In this document: positions 7,150-15,547 of the stretch, one piece after another
How the letters are laid out: the number at the start of each line of letters is the position of its first letter
Position numbering within the stretch: position 1 is the first letter of the stretch
Origin: UBA1926 sp002337215
Lineage (GTDB): Bacteria > Planctomycetota > Phycisphaerae > Phycisphaerales > UBA1924
Assembly (NCBI GenBank): GCA_963973795.1
Contig: CAXBAF010000004.1
Location: forward strand, 111,220 to 175,219
Length of the DNA: 64,000 nucleotides
Direction: 5' to 3'
The notes under the pieces: generated by a model
Seen by the model: the letters and a program-made list of their open reading frames with translations, nothing else
Told to the model about the DNA's origin: nothing
Databases searched by the model: none
Position numbers and translations under genes: made by a program

Positions 7150-8682
7150 TCAGGGGCAACCCGCCGTGAAGGAACCAACAAACACGTTGATATCGGCGAG
7201 ATCAAAGACGCCGATCGGCTCGGCAAGGTCGGCGATCGCCGACTGCGCCAGGAAGCCCGACGTGAACGCGCCGATGTCGGCGAGGTCGAGCACGCCGAAG
7301 GGCTCGGCGAGGTCCGCCGGGCAGGACGCGGCGATGATATCACCCGAGATCGTGAACTCGAACGAGGGGACATCCGGGTCGTTGGACATGATGACCACGC
7401 TGCCCGTAATCGGGCCGATCACCGATGTGTCGGCCAGGATCGGGTGCGGGTTGCCCGCGCCGCCCGCTTCATCGAAGTAGGTCCCGGTCGCCGCGGAGAG
7501 CGCGCCGGTGGTCACGAACTCGTACTCGAGGTCCTGGATGCCACCCGCACCCCAGACGCTGACATCGCCCGCGTTGGATACCTGGATGTTGGCGATCGCG
7601 CTGTCACCCTGGGTCACGGTTCCGAAGTCGATCACGCCGGTCGAGACGCCGACCTTCGCGGGCACGACCATGTCGAAGTAGACCGGGCAGTGCCCGGTGT
7701 TGCCCGCGAGGCTGATGATCGAATTGGCGATCGACGGGCCGACCATCGTGTTGCCGGTCGTCGTCATGCGCACGTTGTACGACGTCCCGTCGTTGCCCCA
7801 GCAGCGGTAGGAATGGTTCGGATCGGTCGGCGTGTTGAGGTTCCAGGGCGTCTGGAACAGCCCGACATAATCGAGCCCGATGCCATCGCCCAGGCCGCTC
7901 GAGAGGAGCAGTTGATCGAGGCGGTCGTCCATCCCGCCCCCGCCGACGGGGTCCTGCGTGTGGATCATGCGGTAGGTGAAGCTGTTGTTCCACGAGCCGG
8001 GCGCGTTGATCGGATCGAAGACACGCCCGTTGTTGTTCGCCTGGAAACCCGTGAGTTCCTGGTAGGCGCTCTGCGACGAACTCTGGATGTTGAAGTCGCC
8101 GCCCACGATGATGTGCCGGCCCGCCGGGAGGGTTTCGGCATCGTCGCGGATCTTCTGGGATTCGATCAGACGGCGGGCCTGATCGCTGCTGCCCGAACCC
8201 GCCTTCATGTGGACCGGGTAGAGCGCCATCACCGTCTCTTCGGCGAGGTACCCCTCGACGCGGAGGTCGTAGCGGACGATGTTCCGCGGGTGGCTGCCCG
8301 TGCCGCCCGCGGGCGCGACGAGCGTCGAGCCCACGAGGTCGGCTGCCCCGGCCCGGTAGACCAGCGCGGTGTTGATCCCGCCGCCCCCGCCGGGGAAGAA
8401 CTGCCCGCTGGTCCAGTCGCCGGGTGAGCCAGCGGCGGCGTTCAGCGCGCTGACGATCTGAGCGAGTGCACCCGAGGTCTCGATCTCCTGGAGGAGGATC
8501 ACGTCGGGGGCGAACTGGTTTCCGTTGAATTCGCCGTAGACGACGTTCTGCAGGTTGACGGTGTTGCCCCCGCCGTAGTTGGTGATGTTCCAGCACGCGA
8601 CGCGGAGGCCGTCGGACGCGAGAACGGACCCGGCCGAAACGACAAGGGCGATGGCGGCGGACACAAGGGCGGAATGCTTCAT
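7150..8682 (-). CDS. secreted endonuclease/exonuclease/phosphatase-family protein with GC-type dockerin
   Basis: This 510-residue protein starts at ATG 8682 with a signal peptide (cleavage after VLA, about residue 22). EEP-fold motifs follow in order: WNITNYGG, LQEIE (64-68, metal-binding Glu), GGDFN (194-198), DDRLDQ and GHCPVYFD. A beta-sandwich segment with a VSTGVIDFGTVTQGD start resembles the ASPM/SPD-2/Hydin class. The last about 55 residues hold two dockerin-like half repeats (DLAEPFGVLDLADIGAFTSG and DLAEPIGVFDLADINVF) ending in GCP, the GC-type dockerin common in Phycisphaerae. It is likely an extracellular, surface-attached nuclease or phosphodiesterase. The substrate is not determinable. 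Confidence 0.88.
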   Translation of the reverse strand: MKHSALVSAAIALVVSAGSVLASDGLRVACWNITNYGGGNTVNLQNVVYGEFNGNQFAPDVILLQEIETSGALAQIVSALNAAAGSPGDWTSGQFFPGGGGGINTALVYRAGAADLVGSTLVAPAGGTGSHPRNIVRYDLRVEGYLAEETVMALYPVHMKAGSGSSDQARRLIESQKIRDDAETLPAGRHIIVGGDFNIQSSSQSAYQELTGFQANNNGRVFDPINAPGSWNNSFTYRMIHTQDPVGGGGMDDRLDQLLLSSGLGDGIGLDYVGLFQTPWNLNTPTDPNHSYRCWGNDGTSYNVRMTTTGNTMVGPSIANSIISLAGNTGHCPVYFDMVVPAKVGVSTGVIDFGTVTQGDSAIANIQVSNAGDVSVWGAGGIQDLEYEFVTTGALSAATGTYFDEAGGAGNPHPILADTSVIGPITGSVVIMSNDPDVPSFEFTISGDIIAASCPADLAEPFGVLDLADIGAFTSGFLAQSAIADLAEPIGVFDLADINVFVGSFTAGCP

Positions 8683-9015
8683 GTTTGAATCTCCAACCCG
8701 CTCGGGTTCCCGGGCGGGACATCTCTCTTCTGGTGGTCGGGCGTTCGGAATCGTGCGTGGTCGCCGCACGTTTTCCCGATGCCCTTCATAAGTGAGCCGA
8801 TGGTAGGCCCAACACGTGTGGAATCAGTGAGTTAGGGCGGTTGAACAACCCGTCAATCGCCTCGTTTTTAGTTTGTTTTTACAATGTTTGGGCCTGGCAG
8901 CATGGATTCGGACCAACGCGTCGGGCACCAAACAGTCAGCGACTGATGATCGGACGTCCGACGCGTCCCAGTCCCGTTCGTGAACCGTCGTGCGGTGGTT
9001 CCGCCGATCACCCGG
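8683..9015. other. intergenic region, no gene seen
   Basis: These 333 bases separate top6A from the secreted nuclease, both on the minus strand. The 5' leader and promoter of the nuclease must lie here. It includes a T-rich patch around 8869-8882 and a 12-base palindrome TCGGACGTCCGA at 8950-8961. No hairpin with a U-tract that would count as a terminator for top6A was found. Confidence 0.5.
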
Positions 9016-10251
9016 TTAGCTCAGCCAATCCTCCGCCTTCAACCGCTCGGGTACATAGACCTCGGTGACGTAGGAGATGTCCTTGGTGATCAGCGATTCG
9101 ACTTCCATCTTGAACCCGTTGTCGAGCATCTTCTTGATCTCACGCTGCCATTGCTGGCGTTCCTTGAACCACGGGTAGTTCATGATCTGCTTGGCGCGTG
9201 TGATGTCGCGCTCGTTGAGATCGATCTGGACATCGTCGCTCAGGTCGCACGCCTTGTAATCTTTTGAGCGGATCCCGAGGAACTTCGCGTCGGGGATCGC
9301 GAGCCGTTCGCTCTCGAACGCGAGGCTGATCGAGCCCTGCTTGATGACGCTGTAGATGTAGTGCCCCCAGGGGTCGCAATCGAGCAGGCAGATGATCGGC
9401 AGGCCGTGCTCTTTGTTCAGGCGGTGCAGCATCCGGCGCACGCCCCGGGGGGGCTGGCCCGAGCCTTCCGTCAGGATGCAGTTGTGCTGTTCCCAGAAGC
9501 GGTCCTCGTTGAACCGCTGCCAGACGGTGTCCTTCTCGACGTGCAGCACGAAGTCGGCCTCGACGTCTTTGAACTGCAGCACTTCCGGCTCGCAGATGCT
9601 GGGCACGGCGTACCCCCCTGTGCCCATCCGCCGGCAGTTGATCTCGTCCCCGTTGTCGATCACGGTGATGTTGCCGACCATCGTCCCACGCTTCTTCGCG
9701 AAGACGTGCAGCTCCTCACGCAGCGCTCCGAGCGTGACCTCCATGTCCTCGAGGATGCCGTCCGATTCGGTCTGGTCGTCGAAGGTCTTCTCGCCCGCCT
9801 TGCCCTTGCCCCCGGTGCCCTGGATCGTGTGCAGACCCTTGTAGTACATCCCGCGAAGGCTGAGCGTCTTCTTCGCCTCGATGAGCTCATTGATGCCCTG
9901 CCCGTGCAGCAGCGTCTGCATGAACTTCCGGGCCTGCCCCAGATTGAACAGCTGACGCGTGTTCGTCGCGCCGCCCATCTGCAGGATGCCCCGGCTCTTG
10001 TTCCACTTCGTGTTCGCGCTCGACCGCGTCGGGACTTCGACCTTGGGCTCCCGCCCGGCGAGGGCTGATTTGACGATGCCGTCGGTCATCCCCCGGATGG
10101 ACTCGGCAGTCTTTTCGTCGCGTTTGTCCCACGACGAGTGCCGTTCGCGCATGACGGCGGTCGCACGGCCGGACCCGGCGGCGGACTTCGTCCCAGCCTT
10201 CTTGGTCGACTTCTTCTTGCCGGCGGGTTTCTTGGTGGTTTTTTTTGCCAT
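9016..10251 (-). CDS. top6A: DNA topoisomerase VI subunit A
   Basis: This 411-residue protein is the cleavage subunit of an A2B2 type IIB topoisomerase, related to Spo11. The winged-helix 5Y-CAP motif SLRGMYY is at 131-137, with the catalytic Tyr expected at 137. The Toprim domain shows Glu239 (HVEKD) and the DCD motif at 291-293 followed by PWG. The domains are complete through the C-terminal Spo11/Top6A region. The first about 28 residues form a Lys/Ala/Gly tail (MAKKTTKKPAGKKK) like a histone H1 tail, which is not part of the archaeal core. It is the last gene of the top6B / small protein / top6A unit. Confidence 0.95.
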   Translation of the reverse strand: MAKKTTKKPAGKKKSTKKAGTKSAAGSGRATAVMRERHSSWDKRDEKTAESIRGMTDGIVKSALAGREPKVEVPTRSSANTKWNKSRGILQMGGATNTRQLFNLGQARKFMQTLLHGQGINELIEAKKTLSLRGMYYKGLHTIQGTGGKGKAGEKTFDDQTESDGILEDMEVTLGALREELHVFAKKRGTMVGNITVIDNGDEINCRRMGTGGYAVPSICEPEVLQFKDVEADFVLHVEKDTVWQRFNEDRFWEQHNCILTEGSGQPPRGVRRMLHRLNKEHGLPIICLLDCDPWGHYIYSVIKQGSISLAFESERLAIPDAKFLGIRSKDYKACDLSDDVQIDLNERDITRAKQIMNYPWFKERQQWQREIKKMLDNGFKMEVESLITKDISYVTEVYVPERLKAEDWLS

Positions 10252-10272
10252 GACTACTCGTCAATCATGTCA

Positions 10273-10701
10273 TCAGAGTTCAGTATCTGATGACTCTTGT
10301 GTCCTCTGGTCAAGCTTGTTCTCTGCCCATTCAAATCGCTTGGCCAGCGCAAGATCAATGTGCCCAGATCGGCGATCGCCATCGTTGGTAAAGGTTGCGG
10401 CGATATTTGCCATTGCTGACGTTTCTTCGGGATTATGGAGGAGGGCGAGCGCGTAGAAGCCCAAGCCGTGGTGTCCTCCGTCGTGCCCCGGCTGGAGAAG
10501 AAAGCAGATATTGCCAAGCGTGAGGTAAGCCTCGGCACGCTCAGTTGCTGATGCGTTGGGATGAGAGATAACTGTCCAGCACGCATCCGCAGCTTCTTCC
10601 TCCTTGCCCTCATGGAGGAGTTGTTCAGCGGTCTTGAGTGAGATTTGTATATCCATAGTGATGGGCCGGTCTAGGAAACTAGACTTGGGCGCGGAGGGCA
10701 T
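10273..10701 (-). CDS. small TPR-like protein between the topoisomerase VI subunits
   Basis: This is a helical protein of up to 142 residues with a tetratricopeptide-like pattern (AEQLLHEGKEEEAADACW, then AERAEAYLTLGNICFLL). It has no signal peptide or membrane segment. The frame opens at ATG 10701, overlapping the top6B stop as TGATG with GAAGG three bases upstream. An internal ATG at 10656 (MDIQIS) would give a 127-residue protein that starts right at the helical repeat and is a serious alternative. Its base composition is clearly less GC-rich than top6A or top6B. It lies between the two subunit genes. Function is unknown. Confidence 0.7.
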   Translation of the reverse strand: MPSAPKSSFLDRPITMDIQISLKTAEQLLHEGKEEEAADACWTVISHPNASATERAEAYLTLGNICFLLQPGHDGGHHGLGFYALALLHNPEETSAMANIAATFTNDGDRRSGHIDLALAKRFEWAENKLDQRTQESSDTEL

Positions 10702-12815
10702 CAGCCTTCAAACAACCCAGCCGCCTCCGGCGTCCGCTTCTTCCGAACCTTCTTTTTCACCTTCTTCTTGGCAACCTTCGTCTTCGGCTTCGACTCAACC
10801 GCCCCAGAGAGCCCCTCGCGCGAGCGAGGGGACCCCGCATCGCCATCCTCCTCGGGGCCCTTCGCGCCCTTTGCGTTCGAACTCCCCGCTCCCCCCGCTC
10901 GCGCGGGGGGCTCTTTCGCGTTCGATGCCTTCTTCGCAGACGACCCGCCCCCGGGCGTGCCGCTCGGCCCGTCGTCCCCGACGATGATCACCCCGTCGTC
11001 ACTGTCCAGCCGGCCGTTGCCGTCGCCGAAACTCACGATCTTGCCGTCCTCGTCCAGCACCGCGTCGGCGATCTCGGTCCGCCGCTTCGCCTGCTTCATC
11101 AGCGATTCGTACAACTCCGCAGCGTCCGCGCCGGTGATCGCCTCGCACGCCTTGCTGATCTCGCCGATGTAGCGCTCGAAGACATCCCGCTTCTGCCCTT
11201 CGCGCTTCATGCGTTGGCGCCGGCGGATGTAGGTCCCGAGCTTGCGGCCGCACTCCTGGAGCGCGAGCCGCATCTCCTTGCGGATCTCGTCGTAGTCCGC
11301 GATCGCTTCCTTGCTCTCGCTCGTGAACGGCACCCACACGCTCGCCATGTGGATCATGATGACCAGCGGCCCGACGGGGGCGGACCCCCTCGGCTGACTC
11401 ATTCCATAGTTCTTCCACGAGGTCTCGGTCACGCTCTTGAACGCGCTGCACGCCGACTGCTGATAGAGCAGCGGCACGCGGTTGGCGAAGCGGATGACGC
11501 GGGCGGGCTGGTCGCCCGGGAGATCCCCGCCGAACCCGATCGCCGCCTCGATCTGGAACGGGTTGCCGCGGTACACGGCCGGCGATCGCGTGCTCGCGGC
11601 GTAGAACTCCGCCTTTACGCCCTTGAGCATGCCCGCCAGCATCGTGCGCACGCCGATGGGCGCGAGGCAATCGGTGGGGGGGCTGCGGAGCTTGGTCTCC
11701 TGCAGCGCCCGGTAGATCTTCTCGGCCGCCTCGTGGTCGAGGTTCTTGACCCAGGTCTGCCCGCTGAACGTCTTGCCTTTGACGCTCGCCTCTTTGGTGA
11801 TCGCGCCGACGACGGCGGGTGTCACACGACAGAACTCGCGTTTGAAGAATCCCCCGAGCTGCTTCTCCTCGGTGTTCTTGAGCATCCGCAGGAAGTTGCC
11901 GAGCTCGACTCCGTAGGGGTGCGGCTTGATCTCCTGCGTCTCGGGTGGGTTCTCATCCACGGCCCGCGGGTAGACGATCCGATCGGCGAGCTCCGTTGTG
12001 CGTTCGAACGAGGCGGATGAGTTTCCGTCCCCGTCTGCCACAGGCGTCCCGCCAATGTCTTCGGTTTCATTCGATGTCTTCGGTGCCTCGTCCCCCGCGC
12101 TCTCCAGCGTCGGGTCCTCGCCGGCTTTGTCCGGGGGAATGAACGTGATCGCCGCGTGCGGGTTCGCGATCGCCGTCTGTTCGAGGTAGGCCTCGACGCT
12201 CGCCTTGCCTCGGACGTACTTGCCCTCGAGTTCGATGACAACTCGTGTGCCGGTGCCGCTCGATGTCTCGGGGAAATCGTCGGTCTCGATATCGATCGTC
12301 ACCTCGGGCTTGTTCTTGGAGGTGTCCATCGCGAGTTCGAGATGGTGCGCCGGCTTGCTCTTGTTGGGCTTGGTGGTGATGACCATGGGCCGCCCTGTGG
12401 TCATCAGGCCGTACATGCCCGCCGCCGAGATGCCGATGCCCTGCTGACCCCGGCTCATCTTCAAACGATGGAACTTCGACCCGTACAGCAAGCGCCCGAA
12501 GATGTTCTCCACCTGCTTGCGGACGATACCCGGTCCGTTGTCGAGGATGGTGATGCGGTACTTCGCGGACTTCGCTGCCGCGCTCACGGGCGTCAGCGCC
12601 TCGATCTTGACCTCAATATCAGGGAGGATCTCCGCCTCCTCGCACGCGTCGAGGGCGTTGTCGACCGCTTCCTTGATCGTGGTGAGCAGCGCCTTGCGCG
12701 GGTTGTCGAACCCCAGCAGGTGGCGGTTCTTGGCGAAAAACTCGGACACCGAGATATCGCGCTGCTTGGCGGCCATCGACTCCGCGTTGGCCTTTTTGCC
12801 CGACTTCCTAGCCAT
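10701..12815 (-). CDS. top6B: DNA topoisomerase VI subunit B
   Basis: This 704-residue protein is the ATPase subunit of topoisomerase VI. The GHKL Bergerat fold is visible as EAVDNALDA (49-57), DNGPG (92-96) and the SRGQQGIGIS lid (121-130). Transducer-domain sequence follows. A low-complexity acidic/Ser insert lies at about residues 225-290 (LESAGDEAPKTSNETEDIGG onwards). The C-terminus is a disordered Gly/Ser/Ala-rich tail ending in a Lys-rich stretch (KTKVAKKKVKKKVRKKRTP). Both are additions to the usual core. It is the first gene of the topoisomerase VI unit and its start faces the divergent secreted-protein gene at 13034. Confidence 0.95.
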   Translation of the reverse strand: MARKSGKKANAESMAAKQRDISVSEFFAKNRHLLGFDNPRKALLTTIKEAVDNALDACEEAEILPDIEVKIEALTPVSAAAKSAKYRITILDNGPGIVRKQVENIFGRLLYGSKFHRLKMSRGQQGIGISAAGMYGLMTTGRPMVITTKPNKSKPAHHLELAMDTSKNKPEVTIDIETDDFPETSSGTGTRVVIELEGKYVRGKASVEAYLEQTAIANPHAAITFIPPDKAGEDPTLESAGDEAPKTSNETEDIGGTPVADGDGNSSASFERTTELADRIVYPRAVDENPPETQEIKPHPYGVELGNFLRMLKNTEEKQLGGFFKREFCRVTPAVVGAITKEASVKGKTFSGQTWVKNLDHEAAEKIYRALQETKLRSPPTDCLAPIGVRTMLAGMLKGVKAEFYAASTRSPAVYRGNPFQIEAAIGFGGDLPGDQPARVIRFANRVPLLYQQSACSAFKSVTETSWKNYGMSQPRGSAPVGPLVIMIHMASVWVPFTSESKEAIADYDEIRKEMRLALQECGRKLGTYIRRRQRMKREGQKRDVFERYIGEISKACEAITGADAAELYESLMKQAKRRTEIADAVLDEDGKIVSFGDGNGRLDSDDGVIIVGDDGPSGTPGGGSSAKKASNAKEPPARAGGAGSSNAKGAKGPEEDGDAGSPRSREGLSGAVESKPKTKVAKKKVKKKVRKKRTPEAAGLFEG

Positions 12816-13033
12816 ACACCCTCCGTGGTGTGTCGTTCACTCTCAACGCCCAGAATAGGCGAATCTCGTGTCGCGGGTCGCCGTCGCTCTGCTCGTTCAG
12901 GACGATTTTGTGCACCGGAAAGTACGCAATTCGCTAGCGGATGCAGGGTTTGTGCGCATTGTGACATGGTGGGAATCGAGGCTCCCGACCGGATCGCTCG
13001 CGCGGCTCGCCGGAAATCAGAGGGGAAATCCAG

Positions 13034-13651
13034 ATGAAAGTCGTTCCGATCGCGGCCGCGCTCGCCGGTCTTGCTGCCCCGGCTTTGGGCGGGATGACTG
13101 TCTTCGACCTCGCCGCCGGGTATGAAGGAACGTGGGTCGATCCGAACTTCACCGATGGCATGGGCGATCCGGTGGGCGGTTCGCTCTCCTTCACCACGGC
13201 ATTGTCGGGCCCTCCCGGAGGTGAGACCGCCACTTGGTCCATGGTGCTCGGGGGCAACCCGGGGGGCGGGCCGCTCCCATCATTTTCGATCGACCTCGCC
13301 GTCAACGCCTCGGGGCTCATCGACGTCATGAATGTCGAGATGCCCGATCTTGACGGCGACGTGATCTTCAACACCGGGGGCGATTTCTTCGCGACCCCCA
13401 CGCTCGCGGTCTCGTACGCCGCGGATGGCTCGCTGATGATCACCGCGTCAAACGCCGCCGGGTTCGGCGACATCCAGGTCTACGGCACGCTGACCTCCGC
13501 ATCGATGCTGCTGACCGCGGACATCCGCGATGTCACCGGCGCGCCGATCTCGTTGGGCAGCACGCTCGAAGCGACGGCGGTACCCACGACGCCGACGCTG
13601 CTGTCGCTCATCCTTGCGGGGGGCATCCTCCGCCGCCGCAGGGCCGCCTAG
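13034..13651 (+). CDS. secreted protein with PEP-CTERM-like C-terminal anchor
   Basis: This 205-residue protein has a signal peptide (MKVVPIAAALAGLAAPALGG) and a beta-rich middle. The C-terminus is arranged as VPTTPTLLSLILAGGILRRRRAA: a short Pro-containing motif, a hydrophobic stretch and an Arg cluster. That tripartite layout is the PEP-CTERM/exosortase sorting signal type. AGAGGGGAAATCCAG precedes the ATG and provides the ribosome-binding site. The mature domain is not recognised. It is divergent from top6B across 218 bases. No exosortase gene lies in the window. Confidence 0.8.
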   Translation: MKVVPIAAALAGLAAPALGGMTVFDLAAGYEGTWVDPNFTDGMGDPVGGSLSFTTALSGPPGGETATWSMVLGGNPGGGPLPSFSIDLAVNASGLIDVMNVEMPDLDGDVIFNTGGDFFATPTLAVSYAADGSLMITASNAAGFGDIQVYGTLTSASMLLTADIRDVTGAPISLGSTLEATAVPTTPTLLSLILAGGILRRRRAA

Positions 13652-14347
13652 AGCCCCGGCCGACACGCGAGTCCAGCTCTTTCCCGAGACTTTCAAGGAT
13701 GTTGCAGTGCGCATCGAAGGCACCGGCTCTCGCCGTGGCGAGCACTCTGCCAAGCCGCCGGCCCCGACGGGAGCGAGCACCCGTTGCGTTCTGTCTTCGG
13801 ATGGTGGAGCGCAGAACACGAACGGCCATTGTCGCACCAGGCTCTGATTGCTGAGCGTTCGTCGGTTCTGGCATTCGCCCCGATCGCGATGGTCGCGATT
13901 CTCCCCGGACGCGCCGCATCAGTTCGGCCGCACACCGCGCACGCCGCATCGCCGGAGATCCACATCGGGCGCTGAGGGGGCACCACTCCCCGGGGTACGG
14001 ATTGGGCGTCCCCGCTCTTGGCCTGACCCAGCACCGCGAGATGGCCCCGGCTCGCCCTCATTTGATACGGTGCGACGCAGCGAGCCGTCACACCGCGATA
14101 CGGGTGTGACGCCTGATCCCCGGTGCATTGCACCCCCGGTGCACCGCACCCATAGCACATGGCACCTTCGGTGCGGCGCGTGCGTCCGAACGGGCGTGGG
14201 CGGGTGGTTGAATGCGTCCGGTGTGGCGTCGGCGGGGGATGCACGCGTGGCGTCTCCCCCCGCAGGGGTAGTTTCGTTCTCCGCGGCATCCGGCCTGGTG
14301 CCGGGGGCGGCGCGGTGACGCGTCGGACAGGCTTGTTGGAAAAGACC
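13652..14347. other. long intergenic region with short GGTGCA repeats and hairpins, no supported gene
   Basis: About 700 bases between a secreted-protein gene and an ECF sigma gene. Every frame over it shows Arg/Pro/Ser-rich composition typical of non-coding GC-rich DNA. CCCCGGTGCA occurs at 14118-14127 and again at 14134-14143. GCACC-TTC-GGTGC (14162-14174) forms a small hairpin, and CTCGCC-gt-GGCGAG is a second short dyad near 13730. The sigma-factor promoter must lie in its right half. Confidence 0.45.
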
Positions 14348-14902
14348 ATGGACGATCGCAGCATTACGCGTCTACTCGACGAACTCGGCAGAAGTAACGA
14401 CGCCGCGATGCGGGAACTGATGCCAAAGGTGTACGGCGAGCTGCGCCGGCTCGCCTCGACGCATCTCCGAGAAGATCGTGCGGGGCACACGCTCCAGCCG
14501 ACAGCGCTCGTGAACGAGGCGTACGTTCGGCTCGCCGAGTCGCCGGCGGACGGCATGCGGGGGAGGGTTCATTTCTTCCGTCTCGCCTCGAAGGTGATGC
14601 GTCAGGTGCTCGTCGATCACGCCCGGGCCCGGGCCGCGGCGAAGCGCGGCGGCGGGGGAAACCGCATCACCCTCGACGGCGCTCTCCTGCAGGTCCCCGA
14701 GTGGGGCGTAGACCTGCTCATGATGGAAGAGGCGATCACCAGGCTCGAGGCGCTCGATGAGCGCATGGCCCGCCTGGTCGAGCTTCGGTTCTTCGGGGGC
14801 CTTCTCGAGGCGGAAGCGGCGGAGGCCCTGGACAACTCTCGCGCGCAGGCCGCTCGGATCTGGCGGACCGCGCGGGCGTGGCTTTCGAGCGAGTTGGCGT
14901 AA
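14348..14902 (+). CDS. ECF-family RNA polymerase sigma factor
   Basis: This 184-residue sigma factor is of the planctomycete ECF type (Sig-70_X6-like). Region 2 is seen as LRRLASTHLRED, GHTLQPTALVNEAYVRL and VMRQVLVDHARARAAAKRGGG. Region 4 is LDERMARLVELRFFGGL followed by a helix-turn-helix ending RTARAWL. The usual recognition-helix core is replaced by EAEAAEALDNSRAQAARIW, somewhat unlike relatives. ATG 14348 gives the usual family length. GTG 14315 is an alternative start. In related genomes the next gene is a large Ser/Thr kinase; here only a wreck of one follows. Confidence 0.88.
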   Translation: MDDRSITRLLDELGRSNDAAMRELMPKVYGELRRLASTHLREDRAGHTLQPTALVNEAYVRLAESPADGMRGRVHFFRLASKVMRQVLVDHARARAAAKRGGGGNRITLDGALLQVPEWGVDLLMMEEAITRLEALDERMARLVELRFFGGLLEAEAAEALDNSRAQAARIWRTARAWLSSELA

Positions 14903-14909
14903 GGGCGAA

Positions 14910-15408
14910 GTGCTTGGGGGGGCGGGGGATCGCAGAACACCGGAACAGTTCGCGGGAATTGCTCGGGTCTTCGAGGCGTGCGTACAGCTGCCGACTCAGG
15001 AGCGGGCGGGCTTCGCCCGCTCGCAATGCAGGGACCCGGAGGTGCTCCGGAAGGTCGAGGCAATGCTGGCTCACGACGAGACCGAGGCGCCGATCGATGT
15101 CCCGGCGCTGGGGGACGGGGCCCGTGCCGAGGAGATGCTCGACTCGGCCACCGGCATCGCCCGCTCGGCCCTGCCCCCCCGGGCACTCCGTCACGACCCG
15201 GCTCGAGCTCAACCTAGCCGATCTGTACGCCTCGCAGGCGCGGTACAAACTGGCCGAGCCCCTCCTTCTCGGTGCCATCGCGACGCAGCGCGCCCAACTC
15301 GGGGACAACCACCCGACCACGCGCCGGTCCGTCGGAACGCTGATCGAGCACTACAGGGCCCGCGGCATGGACGAGACCGCCGCGGCGTGGGCGTCGGGCC
15401 GACGCTGA
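14910..15408 (+). pseudogene. remnant of a Ser/Thr kinase with TPR tail (deleted and frameshifted)
   Basis: Two reading frames hold coherent protein. From GTG 14910 the sequence reads EQFAGIARVFEACVQLPTQE then DPEVLRKVEAMLAHDE, the helical leader that precedes the kinase domain in planctomycete kinases next to ECF sigma genes. After the C-run at 15174-15180 the sense switches to another frame: LELNLADLYASQARYKLAEP, a TPR unit, ending at TGA 15406-15408. All kinase motifs (Gly loop, HRD, DFG) are absent. The gene therefore looks like an internal deletion joining leader to TPR tail out of frame. It begins 8 bases after the sigma factor stop, the position of the cognate kinase in intact pairs such as the one at 47.3 kb. 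Confidence 0.7.
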
Positions 15409-15547
15409 GCCTCCGGAGCGACTCTGACGAAGAGAATCCTCCTTTGCACTGAGCGCGCACGGCGAGGCTCCCGCTCTGTGGGCAGTGGGCCCGCGCGGGT
15501 CCGCACCGGGACAAGACACTGCATTCACTGTCCTGAGTTGGAGCATC

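Noticed and set aside
8950..8961. 12-base palindrome TCGGACGTCCGA
   Set aside because: Palindromes of this length are expected many times by chance in a GC-rich window of this size, and nothing else marks the site.
13693..14556. 287-codon minus-strand frame over the sigma-factor upstream region
   Set aside because: Overlaps the sigma gene start and translates to Arg/Ser/Pro-rich sequence with no conserved pattern.
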